Source: Novosphingobium sp. KA1 (GTDB lineage Bacteria > Pseudomonadota > Alphaproteobacteria > Sphingomonadales > Sphingomonadaceae). Taken from it: a stretch of 64,000 nucleotides of DNA. The notes beneath the pieces were generated by a model. The model did no database searches. It had not been told where the DNA came from and saw nothing but the letters and a program-made list of their open reading frames with translations. Location: contig NZ_CP021247.1 in NCBI RefSeq assembly GCF_017309955.1, positions 2,319,001 through 2,383,000 on the forward strand, written 5' to 3'. The translations under genes were made by a program, and so were the position numbers. Positions 40,403-52,191 of this stretch are shown piece by piece. Within the stretch, counting starts at the first letter, position 1. Every line of letters starts with the position of its first letter.

Positions 40403-41674
40403 ATGCGCACCATGATTGCCTCTGCGGACTTTGCTGCTATCGCTGCCCGCGTGCGATACGACGATGCCTTTAATTGGAAGCGACTGCCGCTGGCGGCGGT
40501 ACTGGCCTGCTCCGCGGCCTTTTCGCTGGCGGCCTGCACCGGGCAGGAGCGCCCCGCTGCGCCGTTGCCGCAGCCGCCTGCGCCCACGGTGGAGGCGCCG
40601 GTGGATGGCGACTGGTGGAAGCAGGCCGGCGATCCGCTGCTGGCGGACCTGGTGGCGCGCGGCATTGCCGCCGACCACGAACTTGCCTGCCGGGCGGCCC
40701 GGCTTGCCGTGCAGGCCGAGGCGGACGCTTCGGCCGAGCGGCGCCTGTCGGGCCGGATGCGCAAGCTGGTCGGCACCGACCAGGGCCTGTCGCGCGCCGC
40801 TGCCCTGCGCGCCGATCAATATGCCTATGCCCAGGCCCGCGCGGCGCGCGCGGCGGCGGTGGCGCTGGCTTATGTCGAGGTGCGGCGGCTGCAGAACGTG
40901 CTGGTCCTGCGCACCGAGCGGCTCGACCAGTTCCGCGACAATGCCGCCATCGCCGAATTCCGCCGCCAGGCCGGGCTGGTCACCGCGATCGACGGCGGCA
41001 TCGGCAGCAGCATGGCCGGCGTCGCCGATGCCGACCTGGCCGCGACCCGCGCGCGCTTCGAGCGTGCACGCATGGAACTGGCGCGGATGGCGGACATGGA
41101 TGATGCCGCGCTGCTGACGGCGCTGGGCGAGAGCGGCGATGTGTCCGATCTCGGCCGCGATCCGCCGGGGCCTGCGGACGAGGGACCGCTGCACCGCGCC
41201 GACCTGCTGGCGCTGCGTTACCGGCTGCTCTCCCGGATCGAGCATGAGAAGATGACCCAGGCCGACATCGACAAGGCCGAGGCCGAGAGCCGGCTGGGAG
41301 AGGGCGATCCCGCGACCCCGCCGCTGCTGCGCGACGGGCTGGACGAACTCGGCAAGGCCGAGGCCGAGGCCCGCGCCGAGATCGCCGCCACGCGGCAGGC
41401 GCTGGTCCTGCTCGATGCGCGCGAACAGGCGCTTGGCCAGAGCGGCGAGCGGTCGCGCCGTGCGGTGCAGGATGCCCGCGCCGCCTACCGCGCGGGCATG
41501 GGCGATTTCGCGACGCTTTACGTCGCCGAAGCCTCGGCGCTGTCGGTCGAGGAAGCGCGGCTGGGCCTGCGGGCCGAGCGGGCGGCGGGCATGATCCGCC
41601 TGCACCTCCAGCGCGGCGACGGCTGGTCGGCGGCGGACCTCTCGCCGCAAGTGGGAGTCGCTGCCTGTGACTGA
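40403..41674 (+). CDS. TolC/OprM-like lipoprotein apparently lacking the beta-barrel hairpins
   Basis: This 423-residue protein has a lipoprotein signal ending 'SLAAC' (C45). Its start 'DGDWWKQAGDPLLADLVARG' aligns with efflux outer-membrane factors, and the C-terminal 'AYRAGMGDFATLYVAEASAL' matches their second helical repeat. By eye, the two segments that form transmembrane beta-hairpins in normal family members (compare the gene at window start) are missing from both halves, leaving Ala/Arg/Glu-rich helices of about 380 mature residues. It could be a degenerate or adapted channel partner. The start is uncertain (ATG 40403 or 40412). It overlaps the adaptor gene by 8 bases. The 212-base gap before it separates it from the divergent P450. 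Confidence 0.75.
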   Translation: MRTMIASADFAAIAARVRYDDAFNWKRLPLAAVLACSAAFSLAACTGQERPAAPLPQPPAPTVEAPVDGDWWKQAGDPLLADLVARGIAADHELACRAARLAVQAEADASAERRLSGRMRKLVGTDQGLSRAAALRADQYAYAQARAARAAAVALAYVEVRRLQNVLVLRTERLDQFRDNAAIAEFRRQAGLVTAIDGGIGSSMAGVADADLAATRARFERARMELARMADMDDAALLTALGESGDVSDLGRDPPGPADEGPLHRADLLALRYRLLSRIEHEKMTQADIDKAEAESRLGEGDPATPPLLRDGLDELGKAEAEARAEIAATRQALVLLDAREQALGQSGERSRRAVQDARAAYRAGMGDFATLYVAEASALSVEEARLGLRAERAAGMIRLHLQRGDGWSAADLSPQVGVAACD

Positions 41675-42857
41675 GGCCGACCACGCCAATCTCGACAGTT
41701 TCCTGGGGTTCGGTGCCCGCCGCGGGCGCACGCACCTGCTGCGGCTGGCGCTGCTGGCGGCGGCGGTGGTGGCGCTGCTGATGCTGCTGGTCCGGTTCCT
41801 CGGCGGCAGCGACCTGCCGTATTACACCGCGCTGGTCGAACAGGGCACGATCACGCCGCTGGTCTCCGAGCGCGGCACCGTGCACGGCAGCGGCGAAGTG
41901 GCTCTGGCCGCCGCGCTCGACGGCACCGTCACGGCCGAGGGCGTGGCTGCGGGCGGCAAGGTCGCGAAGGGTCAGGTCCTTGCCGCCATCGATGCCGAGC
42001 CGCTGCGCAGCACCCTTGCGGCCGACCGCGCGCTGGTCACCGCCGCCGAGGCCGACCTTGCCGCCGCCCGCACGGCGCGCGACGAGGCCACCGGCAAGCT
42101 GGCGCGGTTCGAGGACGTCTGGCGCCGCTCCGGCCACCGGGTTCCGGCGATCAACGAACTGGAAGGCGCGCGCGCCGAAGCCGACCGCGCCGGGCGCGCG
42201 GTGTCCGCCGCCGAGGCCCGGCTCGCCGCCGCCCGCAGCAGCCTTCAGGCCGATAGCGAGAAGCTGGCCGCCGCCGTCGTGCGCGCGCCTTTTGCGGGCT
42301 ACGTGGTGGAACGCAGTATCCGCACCGGCCAGCGCGTGCGCATGGGCATGAAGCTGTTCACGCTGGCCGCCAGCGACGAGACGCTGGAAATCGAGATCCC
42401 GCTGGCCCGCACGGGCAATGCGGTGCTGGAAGCGGGCACGGCGGCGCAAGTGCGGCTCGATGCCTTGCCCGACGCGGTGCAGCCGGCGACGCTCGCCCGC
42501 ATCCTCACCGACCGCGCCGATGCCCCGGGCTCGCGCCGCGCCGTGTTCACGCTGGAGAAGCCGGCCGAGGCGATCCGCCCCGGCATGGCCGCCACGGTCG
42601 AACTGCCCTTGCCGCAGCGCAGCAACGTGCTCCTCGTGCCCGACGCCGCGCTGACTTTCGAGCCCGGCAACAGGGCCTCGCCCTCCACCGGGCGCAGCCA
42701 GCCGCGCATCTATCTCGTCTCGGGCGACGGCGAGCCGCGCCGGGTCTATGTGACTGTCGGCGCGGGTGACGGCAAACGCACCGAAGTCTTCGCCAGCGAC
42801 CTCAAGCCGGGGGTTGAGGTCATTGTCGGCTGGCGCAACCAGCCGGCCCAACCTTAA
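41667..42857 (+). CDS. HlyD/RND-type periplasmic adaptor protein
   Basis: This 396-residue membrane-fusion protein has one N-terminal helix ('LLRLALLAAAVVALLMLLVRF'), a lipoyl half ('DGTVTAEGVAAGGKVAKGQV'), an Ala/Glu-rich coiled coil (about 110-200), the second lipoyl half ('RAPFAGYVVERSIRTGQRV'), and a beta-barrel plus membrane-proximal domain. It begins with GTG 41667, overlapping the previous gene. No inner-membrane pump gene follows; instead come opgD and opgH. It may act with a pump encoded elsewhere or help move glucan. Confidence 0.87.
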   Translation: MTEADHANLDSFLGFGARRGRTHLLRLALLAAAVVALLMLLVRFLGGSDLPYYTALVEQGTITPLVSERGTVHGSGEVALAAALDGTVTAEGVAAGGKVAKGQVLAAIDAEPLRSTLAADRALVTAAEADLAAARTARDEATGKLARFEDVWRRSGHRVPAINELEGARAEADRAGRAVSAAEARLAAARSSLQADSEKLAAAVVRAPFAGYVVERSIRTGQRVRMGMKLFTLAASDETLEIEIPLARTGNAVLEAGTAAQVRLDALPDAVQPATLARILTDRADAPGSRRAVFTLEKPAEAIRPGMAATVELPLPQRSNVLLVPDAALTFEPGNRASPSTGRSQPRIYLVSGDGEPRRVYVTVGAGDGKRTEVFASDLKPGVEVIVGWRNQPAQP

Positions 42858-42931
42858 GTCGGGGCCCTAAGTCGGCGCCATAAGCCTGCAGGCGTGATGT
42901 CCGCCCGGCAGGCCCTTGCAGAAGGATCCTT

Positions 42932-44557
42932 TTGACGCACTGCAGCGAAACTTTGCGCTCGCCGGTGCGTTTGACGCTCATGACCCGAAGTACAGTGAGG
43001 CAGGCAGGCTCGAAGACGAGCCGCCCGGTCGCCCCGGCGTCGCTTGGCCGACGCCAATTTTCAGCCCTGCTGGCCTCGTTTGCCGGACTAGCGGCGTTTC
43101 CGCAGCTTGCGCAGGCGGCAGCGCGGGGGAGCGGCGCCACTGGGGTCGGGGCCGGGTTCGGCCCCGCTGCGCCGTTTTCGTGGGACACGCTGGTGCGCGC
43201 GGCCCAGGCGCTGGCGGCGCGGCCTTATGTCCAGCCGCCGGTCTCCGCCCATGCGGCGGCCGATTTCGAGGCGGCGGTCAAGCTGACCTACGGCGATGCC
43301 AAAAGCGTGGCGGGTGACGTGCGGCTGTTCCCGGCGACCCGGGGCACCTCGCCGCAGGCCGTGAAGATCCACCTCGTGGAGAACGGCAGCGCGCGCGAAC
43401 TGACCGACACGCGCGGCTTCTTCGTGGGCGGCAGCCGCGCCGATCCGGCGGGTTTCCGGGTCATGACCGCCGACCATCGCTCGGACTGGCTGGCCTTCCA
43501 GGGCGCCTCCTATTTCCGCACGTCGGGCGCGCGCGACCAGTACGGCCTTTCGGCGCGCGGCATCGCCGTCGACACCGCGATGCCGCACCCGGAGGAATTT
43601 CCCGCCTTCACCGAATTCTGGATCGAGCATGTCGGCACCGACCATGTGCGCATCCATGCCCTGCTCGACGGACCGAGCGTGACCGGGGCCTATGCCTTCG
43701 ACTGCCTGCGCGGAGAGGCGGCGATCACCCAGGACGTGCGCGCCAGCCTGTTCCTGCGCCGCGATGTCGCGCGGCTGGGGCTCGCGCCGATCACCAGCAT
43801 GTTCTGGTACGACCAGTCCGATCCCGCCAAGCGGAACGACTGGCGCCCGGAAATCCACGATTCCGACGGTCTGGCGATCCATGCGGGCTCGGGCGAGCGG
43901 ATCTGGGTGCCGCTCGCCAATCCGCAGCGCACCCGCACCAATGCCCTGCGCGCCGACGGGGTGAAGGGGTTCGGCCTGCTCCAGCGCGACCAGAGTTTCG
44001 ACCACTATCAGGATGACGGCGCCTTCTACGACAAGCGCCCCTCGCTCTGGGTCGAGCCGCAGGGCGACTGGGGCAAGGGCGCGGTCATGCTCTACCAGAT
44101 GAGCACCGATACCGAGACGATCGACAACATCGCCGCCTTCTGGCTCTCGGACGAGCCGGCCCGCGCCGGGCAGCGCCGCGATCTTGCCTACCGGCTGAGC
44201 TGGACCAGCAAGGAGCCCGGAGGGACGGCGGCGGCGCGCTGCGTGGACAGCTGGCAGGGCCAGTCGGGGCGGCCGGGGGTCAAGGCGGCCGAAAAGGATG
44301 CGCGCAAGTTCGTGTTCGATTTCGAGGGCGAGGCGCTGCAGGGCCTTACCCGCCAGAGCGGCGTCACCGCCGAGACGGGCCTTCCCGCGCAGGCGGTGGT
44401 GGACCTTGCGGTCTATCCCGTAGTCGGCACGCCGAACCGCTGGCGGGTGGTGCTGGACCTGCGTCCCGCCGCCATGCCGTCGCCGGACATTCGCCTGTTC
44501 CTCGCGCGCGGCGGCGCCGCACTCAGTGAAACCGTGATACAGAGCCTCGAGCCATGA
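42932..44557 (+). CDS. opgD: Periplasmic glucan biosynthesis protein, OpgG/OpgD (MdoG/MdoD) family
   Basis: The OpgG/OpgD family works on osmoregulated periplasmic glucans after synthesis by OpgH. 'AAPFSWDTLVRAAQALAARPY' and 'FWIEHVGTDHVRIHALLDG' are family segments. 'LGRRQFSALLASFAGLAAFP' is a twin-arginine signal, which points to OpgD rather than Sec-exported OpgG. The start is uncertain: TTG 42932 has AAGGA 5 bases upstream and gives 541 residues, while ATG 42980 shortens the n-region but has no visible Shine-Dalgarno. The stop overlaps the opgH start (ATGA). Confidence 0.85.
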   Translation: MTHCSETLRSPVRLTLMTRSTVRQAGSKTSRPVAPASLGRRQFSALLASFAGLAAFPQLAQAAARGSGATGVGAGFGPAAPFSWDTLVRAAQALAARPYVQPPVSAHAAADFEAAVKLTYGDAKSVAGDVRLFPATRGTSPQAVKIHLVENGSARELTDTRGFFVGGSRADPAGFRVMTADHRSDWLAFQGASYFRTSGARDQYGLSARGIAVDTAMPHPEEFPAFTEFWIEHVGTDHVRIHALLDGPSVTGAYAFDCLRGEAAITQDVRASLFLRRDVARLGLAPITSMFWYDQSDPAKRNDWRPEIHDSDGLAIHAGSGERIWVPLANPQRTRTNALRADGVKGFGLLQRDQSFDHYQDDGAFYDKRPSLWVEPQGDWGKGAVMLYQMSTDTETIDNIAAFWLSDEPARAGQRRDLAYRLSWTSKEPGGTAAARCVDSWQGQSGRPGVKAAEKDARKFVFDFEGEALQGLTRQSGVTAETGLPAQAVVDLAVYPVVGTPNRWRVVLDLRPAAMPSPDIRLFLARGGAALSETVIQSLEP

Positions 44558-46398
44558 ACGCCCCGCCCCATGCGCCCGCCAATGCGGCGATGAGCCCGCT
44601 GCCGCCCGAGGCGCCGCTGGCGATGCCGGTCCAGGACCTCCACGGCATCGCCCCCGGCTCGATCGCGGTGCGCACCAGCCCGCACGGCATGCAGGTCAAG
44701 CGCCTGCTGCTGCTGGCCGTCACCGCGGTGATCGCGCTGGCGGCCTCGAGCGAGGTGCGTTTCGCCTTGTCGCGCGACGGGCTGAGCGTGCTCGACATCG
44801 TGCTGCTGCTGTTCTTCGTGCCGCTGTTCGCGTGGATCGCCTTCGGTTTTGTCACCTCCTCGATCGGCTTCCTCCAGCTCATCACCGGCAAGCACCCCGG
44901 CTTTACCGCGGTGCCGAGCCCCGCCTCGTCGCTGCGCCATCGCACCGCGGTGCTGATGCCGGTCTACAACGAGAGCGTGGAGGCCACCTTCGGGCGCGTG
45001 CGCGCCATGGCCGCCTCCATTGCCGCTTCGGGCGGCGCGGGGTGGATCGACTTCTTCGTGCTCAGCGATTCCAGCGCCTTCCACGGCAAGCGCGAGGAAG
45101 CCGCCTGGCGCGAAGTGGCCGCCGAAGCGCCGATCAACGTCTATTACCGCCGCCGCGAGCAGAACATCGCGCGCAAGCCAGGCAACATTGCCGAATGGGT
45201 GCAGCGCTTCGGCGCGGCCTACGAGAACATGCTGATCCTCGACGCGGACTCGCTGATGAGCGGCGATGCCATCATCGGCATGGCGGCGATCATGGAGGAG
45301 CGTCCCTCCATCGGCCTGCTCCAGACGGTGCCGATGATCATCAATGCGCAGACGCTGTTCCAGCGCTGGATGCGCTTCGCCAGCGAGGCTTACGGGCCGA
45401 TCGCGTCGGCCGGGCTGCTCTGGTGGTCGGGCGCGGAGGCGAACTTCTGGGGCCACAACGCGATCGTGCGCACGCGCGCCTTCGCCGAGTCCTGCGGTCT
45501 TCCCGAGCTTCCCGGCAAGCCGCCGTTCGGCGGGCATATCCTCAGCCACGACATGTTCGAATCCGCCCTGCTGCGGCGCCGGGGCTGGGCCGTCCACATG
45601 GTGATGATCGACGGCAGCTACGAGGAATTCCCGCCCACCATCGTCGATCACGCGATCCGCGACCGGCGCTGGATGCAGGGCAATCTCCAGCACTTGCGCC
45701 TGATCGACGCATCGGGCCTGCACTGGACCAGCCGCCTGCACCTGCTGATCGGCGCCTCGGCCTATCTGACCTCGCCCGGCTGGCTCCTGCTGCTGGTCAC
45801 CGCCATCGTCCAGGCGGCCATGGCGCAGGGCGGCCAGGGCTTTGCGGGCGCGGCGCCGCCGAGCGTGCTGTGGCTGACCGTGCTGCTGCTGTTCGGCCCC
45901 AAGGCGATGGGCACGATCTGGGTCATGGCCGACAGGACCCGCCGCCGTGCCTTCGGCGGCTGGGGCGGCGTGCTGCGCTCGGTCGCGCTGGAAGTGCCGC
46001 TGGCGATCCTGCTGGCGCCCGTCACCATGGTCATGCAGGTCAAGGCGCTGTTCGGCCTCGCGCTCGGCATTCCGGTGCACTGGAGTACGCAGGACCGCGA
46101 CGCCCGCCGCATCGGCGTGCGCGAGGTGCTGCCGGACCTCAAGGAACACATCGCGCTCGGCCTCCTCTTCGCGGCGACCGTGTTCATCGATCCGGTGACG
46201 GCGCTGTGGCTCTCGCCGCTGACGCTGGGCCTGCTCGCCTCGCCCTGGCTGATCAGCCTGACCTCGCGGGCGACCACCGGCGCGCAGGCGGAGCAGGAGG
46301 GCTTCTTTGCTGTGCCCGCGCCGACGATCATCGCGGCGGACGAAGCGCCGCTGGTCAACGACGACGAGCCGCACGACGCGCCGCTGGCGATCGGGTGA
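44554..46398 (+). CDS. opgH: Glucans biosynthesis glucosyltransferase H
   Basis: OpgH (MdoH) is the inner-membrane GT2 processive glucosyltransferase that builds the beta-glucan backbone from UDP-glucose. The 614-residue protein has N-terminal helices, the catalytic loop 'AVLMPVYNESVEATFGRV', the D-x-D motif in 'MLILDADSLMSG', 'GGHILSHDMFESALLRRRGW' and the Q/R-x-x-R-W-type 'RDRRWMQGN', then about six C-terminal helices. It is shorter than E. coli MdoH mainly through its N-terminus. It is translationally coupled to opgD and ends before the repeat at 46426. Confidence 0.93.
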   Translation: MNAPPHAPANAAMSPLPPEAPLAMPVQDLHGIAPGSIAVRTSPHGMQVKRLLLLAVTAVIALAASSEVRFALSRDGLSVLDIVLLLFFVPLFAWIAFGFVTSSIGFLQLITGKHPGFTAVPSPASSLRHRTAVLMPVYNESVEATFGRVRAMAASIAASGGAGWIDFFVLSDSSAFHGKREEAAWREVAAEAPINVYYRRREQNIARKPGNIAEWVQRFGAAYENMLILDADSLMSGDAIIGMAAIMEERPSIGLLQTVPMIINAQTLFQRWMRFASEAYGPIASAGLLWWSGAEANFWGHNAIVRTRAFAESCGLPELPGKPPFGGHILSHDMFESALLRRRGWAVHMVMIDGSYEEFPPTIVDHAIRDRRWMQGNLQHLRLIDASGLHWTSRLHLLIGASAYLTSPGWLLLLVTAIVQAAMAQGGQGFAGAAPPSVLWLTVLLLFGPKAMGTIWVMADRTRRRAFGGWGGVLRSVALEVPLAILLAPVTMVMQVKALFGLALGIPVHWSTQDRDARRIGVREVLPDLKEHIALGLLFAATVFIDPVTALWLSPLTLGLLASPWLISLTSRATTGAQAEQEGFFAVPAPTIIAADEAPLVNDDEPHDAPLAIG

Positions 46399-46425
46399 GT
46401 TCACTCACTTCCGTCAACAAAATCC

Positions 46426-46511
46426 CGTCGCCCCCGCGAAGGCGGGGGCCCCGCTTCCTTTTGCCTCGCCGCGAAGAACAAGCGGGATCCCCGCCTTCGC
46501 GGGGATGACGG
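46426..46511. repeat. Composite palindromic repeat, copy 2
   Basis: This 86-base element shares both terminal hairpins with 38551-38637 (left CGTCGCCCCCGCG, then GGGGGCCCCGCTT; right GATCCCCGCCTTCGCGGGGATGACGG), while the middle 25-30 bases differ. It lies between convergent opgH and LysR genes. Confidence 0.8.
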
Positions 46512-46547
46512 GGTGGTTTGGATTAGCAGCCAGTTGGCGGGCCTTGG

Positions 46548-47432
46548 TCAGGCACTCGCCTCCGCCAGCCGGGCAGGCAGATTGGCGCGCAAGTGCGCCA
46601 CCAGCGCGCCGACTTTGGGCGAGAGATGGCGGCGCTGGGGATAGACCGCCCAGATCGGCTCTTCCTCGGGTGCAAGGTCGGTCAGCACCGGCTCCAGCCG
46701 CCCCGCCGCGACATGGTCGCCAAGGTAGAAGGCGGGTACCTGGCACAATCCCATATCCGCCAGCGCCGCCTCGACCAGCGCGGCGCCGCTGTTGCAGCGC
46801 CAGCGGCCTTGCGGGCGGAAGGTCTGGCCATCGCGGAAGTGCCACTGGCTGGCCGAGCCGACAAGGCAATCGTGGTGCTTGAGGTCGGCGATCGTCGCCG
46901 GGCGGCCGCGGTCGTGGAGATAACCGCGCGAACCCAGCGTCACCAGCGCGCGGCTGGCGATGCGGCTGGCGACGAGGCGCGAATCCTCGAGATGCCCGGT
47001 GCGGATGGCGAGGTCGTAGCCCTCGGCGATGAGGTCCACGAGCGCATTGTCGAGGTCCAGCGTCACCGAGATCGCCGGATAGGCCTGCGACAGTTCGCGC
47101 ACCAGCGGCGCCACGAACTTCTCGCCCAGCGCATAGGAGCAGGTGACGCGCAGATGCCCGCGCGGCTCGCCCTGAGAGGTGATGGCGGCAATTGCCTCGT
47201 CCCGCTCCTCGATCAGGCGGCGGCAGGTCTCGAGGAAGATCTGCCCGGTTTCGGTGAGCCTGAGGGTGCGCGTCGTGCGCAGCATCAGCTGGGCCTGAAG
47301 CCGCGTTTCCAGCCGCGCCAGCGCCCGGCTCATATGCGTGACGCTGGCGCCATAGGCCTCTGCCGCCAGGGTGAAGCTGCCGTGGCGGGCGATCATCACG
47401 AATTCCTCGATCCCGTCCCACTGGCCGAGCAT
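46548..47432 (-). CDS. LysR-family transcriptional regulator
   Basis: This 294-residue LysR regulator has an N-terminal HTH ('[19 protein letters not shown]', '[19 protein letters not shown]') and an effector domain with '[17 protein letters not shown]', the layout of the CrgA-like branch. ATG 47432 is preferred because GGGGA lies about 5 bases upstream; ATGs at 47435 and 47444 are alternatives. It is divergent from the formaldehyde dehydrogenase gene and is its likely regulator. A 7-bp inverted repeat lies in the shared interval. Confidence 0.88.
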   Translation of the reverse strand: MLGQWDGIEEFVMIARHGSFTLAAEAYGASVTHMSRALARLETRLQAQLMLRTTRTLRLTETGQIFLETCRRLIEERDEAIAAITSQGEPRGHLRVTCSYALGEKFVAPLVRELSQAYPAISVTLDLDNALVDLIAEGYDLAIRTGHLEDSRLVASRIASRALVTLGSRGYLHDRGRPATIADLKHHDCLVGSASQWHFRDGQTFRPQGRWRCNSGAALVEAALADMGLCQVPAFYLGDHVAAGRLEPVLTDLAPEEEPIWAVYPQRRHLSPKVGALVAHLRANLPARLAEASA

Positions 47433-47447
47433 CATTTTCCCCATATG

Positions 47448-47481
47448 GTGATAATACTTTTCAGAAACGTCGCTTTATCAC
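47448..47481. promoter_or_regulatory. Inverted repeat in the LysR/frmA divergent promoter
   Basis: GTGATAA (47448-47454) and TTATCAC (47475-47481) are perfect 7-bp arms 20 bases apart in an AT-rich interval between the divergent genes. This fits a split LysR-tetramer site or overlapping divergent promoters. Confidence 0.45.
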
Positions 47482-47531
47482 AGCAAGGGCCGGTCCTACA
47501 AAGCGCGCAAGCAGTTCAAGGAGCATACCCC

Positions 47532-48643
<1,112 letters not shown>

Positions 48644-48644
<1 letters not shown>

Positions 48645-49477
48645 TGGAGACGGTCTCGGTCAACAAGGCTTTCGGCGGGGTGCAGGGTGTCTACACCCAC
48701 GCCTCCGCCGAGACCGGCACTCCGATGACCTTTTCGGTCTTTGTGCCCGAGCATTCCCCGGGCACGAAGCTGCCGGTGCTATGGTATCTCTCGGGCCTGA
48801 CCTGCACCCACGCCAACGTCACCGAAAAGGGCGAGTTCCGCCGCGCCTGCGCCGAGCACGGGGTGATCTTCGTGGCGCCGGACACGAGCCCGCGCGGCGA
48901 TGATGTGCCGGACGACGAAGGCTACGACTTCGGCAAGGGCGCGGGTTTCTACGTCGATGCCACCGAGGCCCCGTGGAGCGCGAACTTCCGCATGCGCGCC
49001 TACATCGAGACCGAGCTGCCCGCCGTGATCGCCGAGCACTTCCCCGCCGACATGGCGCGGCAGGGCATTACCGGCCACTCGATGGGCGGCCACGGCGCGC
49101 TGACGATCGCGCTGCGTGATCCCAGCCGCTTCCGCTCGGTCAGTGCCTTTGCGCCGATCGTCTCGCCGCTCAATTGCCCCTGGGGCGAGAAGGCGCTGAC
49201 CGGCTACATCGGCGCGGACAAGGCGGCATGGCGTCAATACGACGCCTGCGCGCTGATCGAGGACGGTGCCCGCCTGCCGGACCTCTTGGTGGATCAGGGC
49301 ACCGCCGATGGCTTCCTTGAAGGCCAGCTCAAGACGCATCTGCTGGAAGAGGCTTGCGCCAGGGCCGGGCAGCCGGCGACGATCCGCATGCAGGAGGGGT
49401 ACGACCACTCCTACTACTTCATCTCCAGCTTCATGGCCGACCATGTGGGCTGGCATGCGGAGAGGCTGAAAGCGTGA
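48644..49477 (+). CDS. fghA: S-formylglutathione hydrolase
   Basis: This 277-residue esterase-D-family serine hydrolase cleaves S-formylglutathione to formate and glutathione. 'VLWYLSGLTCTHANVTEKG' and the nucleophile segment 'ITGHSMGGHGALTIAL' are family hallmarks; the catalytic Asp and His are in 'LLVDQGTADGFL' and 'GYDHSYYFISSF'. It is translationally coupled to frmA on one side and to a small NTF2-like gene on the other (GTGA overlap). Confidence 0.96.
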
Positions 49478-49887
49478 GCGCACACGAGACCATCGCCCTG
49501 ATCGCGAACTACTACGACGCGTTCAACCGCCGCGACGTGGACGCCATGCTGGCGCTGCTGGCGCAAGAGGTGGTGCATGAGCCCAGCCAGGGCCAGCCGC
49601 GCCGCGGCAAGGCGGCCTTTGCCGAATTCCTTGCGCACATGAACCGCTGCTACCGCGAGCATGTGCACGAGCCGGTCGTGCTGGCCACGCCCGATGGTTC
49701 GCATGCCTCGGCCGAGTTCCGGCTGACCGGCGAATACATCGAAAGCGACGATGGACTGCCGGCGGCTTCGGGGCAGGCCTATGCCTTGCGGGTGGGGGCG
49801 TTCTTTGATGTCGATCAGGGGCTGATCGCGCGGGTATCGAACCACTACAACCTTGCCGACTGGATCGCGCAGGTCGAGCGGGGCTGA
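49474..49887 (+). CDS. NTF2/SnoaL-like small protein
   Basis: This is a 137-residue single-domain protein of the NTF2-like superfamily ('IANYYDAFNRRDVDAMLALL', then alternating strands), which contains isomerases, dehydratases and non-enzymatic binding proteins. The start is GTG 49474, overlapping the fghA stop; the longer in-frame reading upstream lies within fghA. Its coupling to the formaldehyde genes suggests an accessory role, but no catalytic residues can be assigned. Confidence 0.8.
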   Translation: MSAHETIALIANYYDAFNRRDVDAMLALLAQEVVHEPSQGQPRRGKAAFAEFLAHMNRCYREHVHEPVVLATPDGSHASAEFRLTGEYIESDDGLPAASGQAYALRVGAFFDVDQGLIARVSNHYNLADWIAQVERG

Positions 49888-49899
49888 ATAAGGGGATGG

Positions 49900-49924
49900 G
49901 CAGGGGGGGCTATGCTCCCCCTGC
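49900..49924. repeat. G/C palindromic repeat, copy B
   Basis: GCAGGGGGGGC-TAT-GCTCCCCCTGC, 13 bases after a stop codon, between convergent genes. Its reverse complement matches 23681-23703 apart from two extra bases. No T-run follows. Confidence 0.7.
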
Positions 49925-49933
49925 TGTCTCTAT

Positions 49934-50422
49934 TCAGACGGCCCGGACCATCATCCGCGCCTCGGGGCCGTAGCCCTTGGCCGGATCGAGCAGGCCGCCG
50001 CCCAGCAGCGCAAAGCCCTGCTTTTCCCAGAACCCGTGGGCATTGCCCACCGCGATCAGCACCACGCGCTCCAGCCCGCGCGCCCTGGCCTCGTCCATCA
50101 CGATCCCCACCGCCTCGCCCGCGTGGCCGCGTCCGCGCGTTGCCGCGTCCAGCGCCAGGTCGTGCAGGAAATAGCAGTCGAAAGGCTGGGCCAGCGCGGT
50201 CATCGGCATGTCCAGTACCGGGGGGCGGTTCTGCCTGCCGGGGTGCGAGATGAGGTAGCCGGACAGGTCTCCGCCGCCGCCTTCCAGCACGTGGCAACCG
50301 GCGGGATAGAGGCGCTGGCAGGCGGCAAAGACCGCGGGGTTTTCGGGATAGTCGAGGTGGACGATCTGCGCGACGTGGGCGACGGCGGCCACGTCCTCTT
50401 CGCGCATGGGGCGCCAGTGCAT
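49934..50422 (-). CDS. GNAT-family N-acetyltransferase
   Basis: This 162-residue protein has the GNAT fold. The acetyl-CoA-binding motif is 'LALDAATRGRGHAGEAVGIV' (Q/R-x-x-G-x-G/A as R-G-R-G-H-A), with 'AVGNAHGFWEKQGFAL' as the C-terminal wedge typical of RimI-like enzymes. The acceptor is unknown. It stands alone between the formaldehyde genes and ligI, with about 96 bases to ligI. Confidence 0.85.
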   Translation of the reverse strand: MHWRPMREEDVAAVAHVAQIVHLDYPENPAVFAACQRLYPAGCHVLEGGGGDLSGYLISHPGRQNRPPVLDMPMTALAQPFDCYFLHDLALDAATRGRGHAGEAVGIVMDEARARGLERVVLIAVGNAHGFWEKQGFALLGGGLLDPAKGYGPEARMMVRAV

Positions 50423-50518
50423 GCCGGTCCCGCTCCTTCGCTGGCTGATGGTCGCGGCGGGCTGGCAGGCCTTCCGCGCGGGCGCTTCGTTTACCGAGGC
50501 TCCCGCGCGGGAATCAAG

Positions 50519-52061
<1,543 letters not shown>

Positions 52062-52144
52062 GATCTGCTCTCCTTCGATCTTCGGGTTCCGGCGCCGCCC
52101 GGAAGGGCCGCGCGGGGCTATAATGGTGCAGCGCTGTCTTGGGC

Positions 52145-52164
52145 TTCCCCGTGTTCAAGGGGAA
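52145..52164. promoter_or_regulatory. Inverted repeat in the ligK/LysR divergent interval
   Basis: TTCCCC (52145-52150) and GGGGAA (52159-52164) are 8 bases apart in the 130-base gap between ligK and the lig regulator. It is a plausible LysR operator, but the arms are short and G/C-rich. Confidence 0.35.
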
Positions 52165-52191
52165 AGAGAAACTTTGGACAGGTGATAGGAT

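Noticed and set aside
38551-46511. CRISPR-like repeats
   Set aside because: Only two copies 8 kb apart exist, both palindromic, with no spacer array or cas genes.
49900-49924. Classical rho-independent terminator after the NTF2-like gene
   Set aside because: The hairpin lacks a following T-run and recurs elsewhere as a repeat, so it is listed as a repeat.
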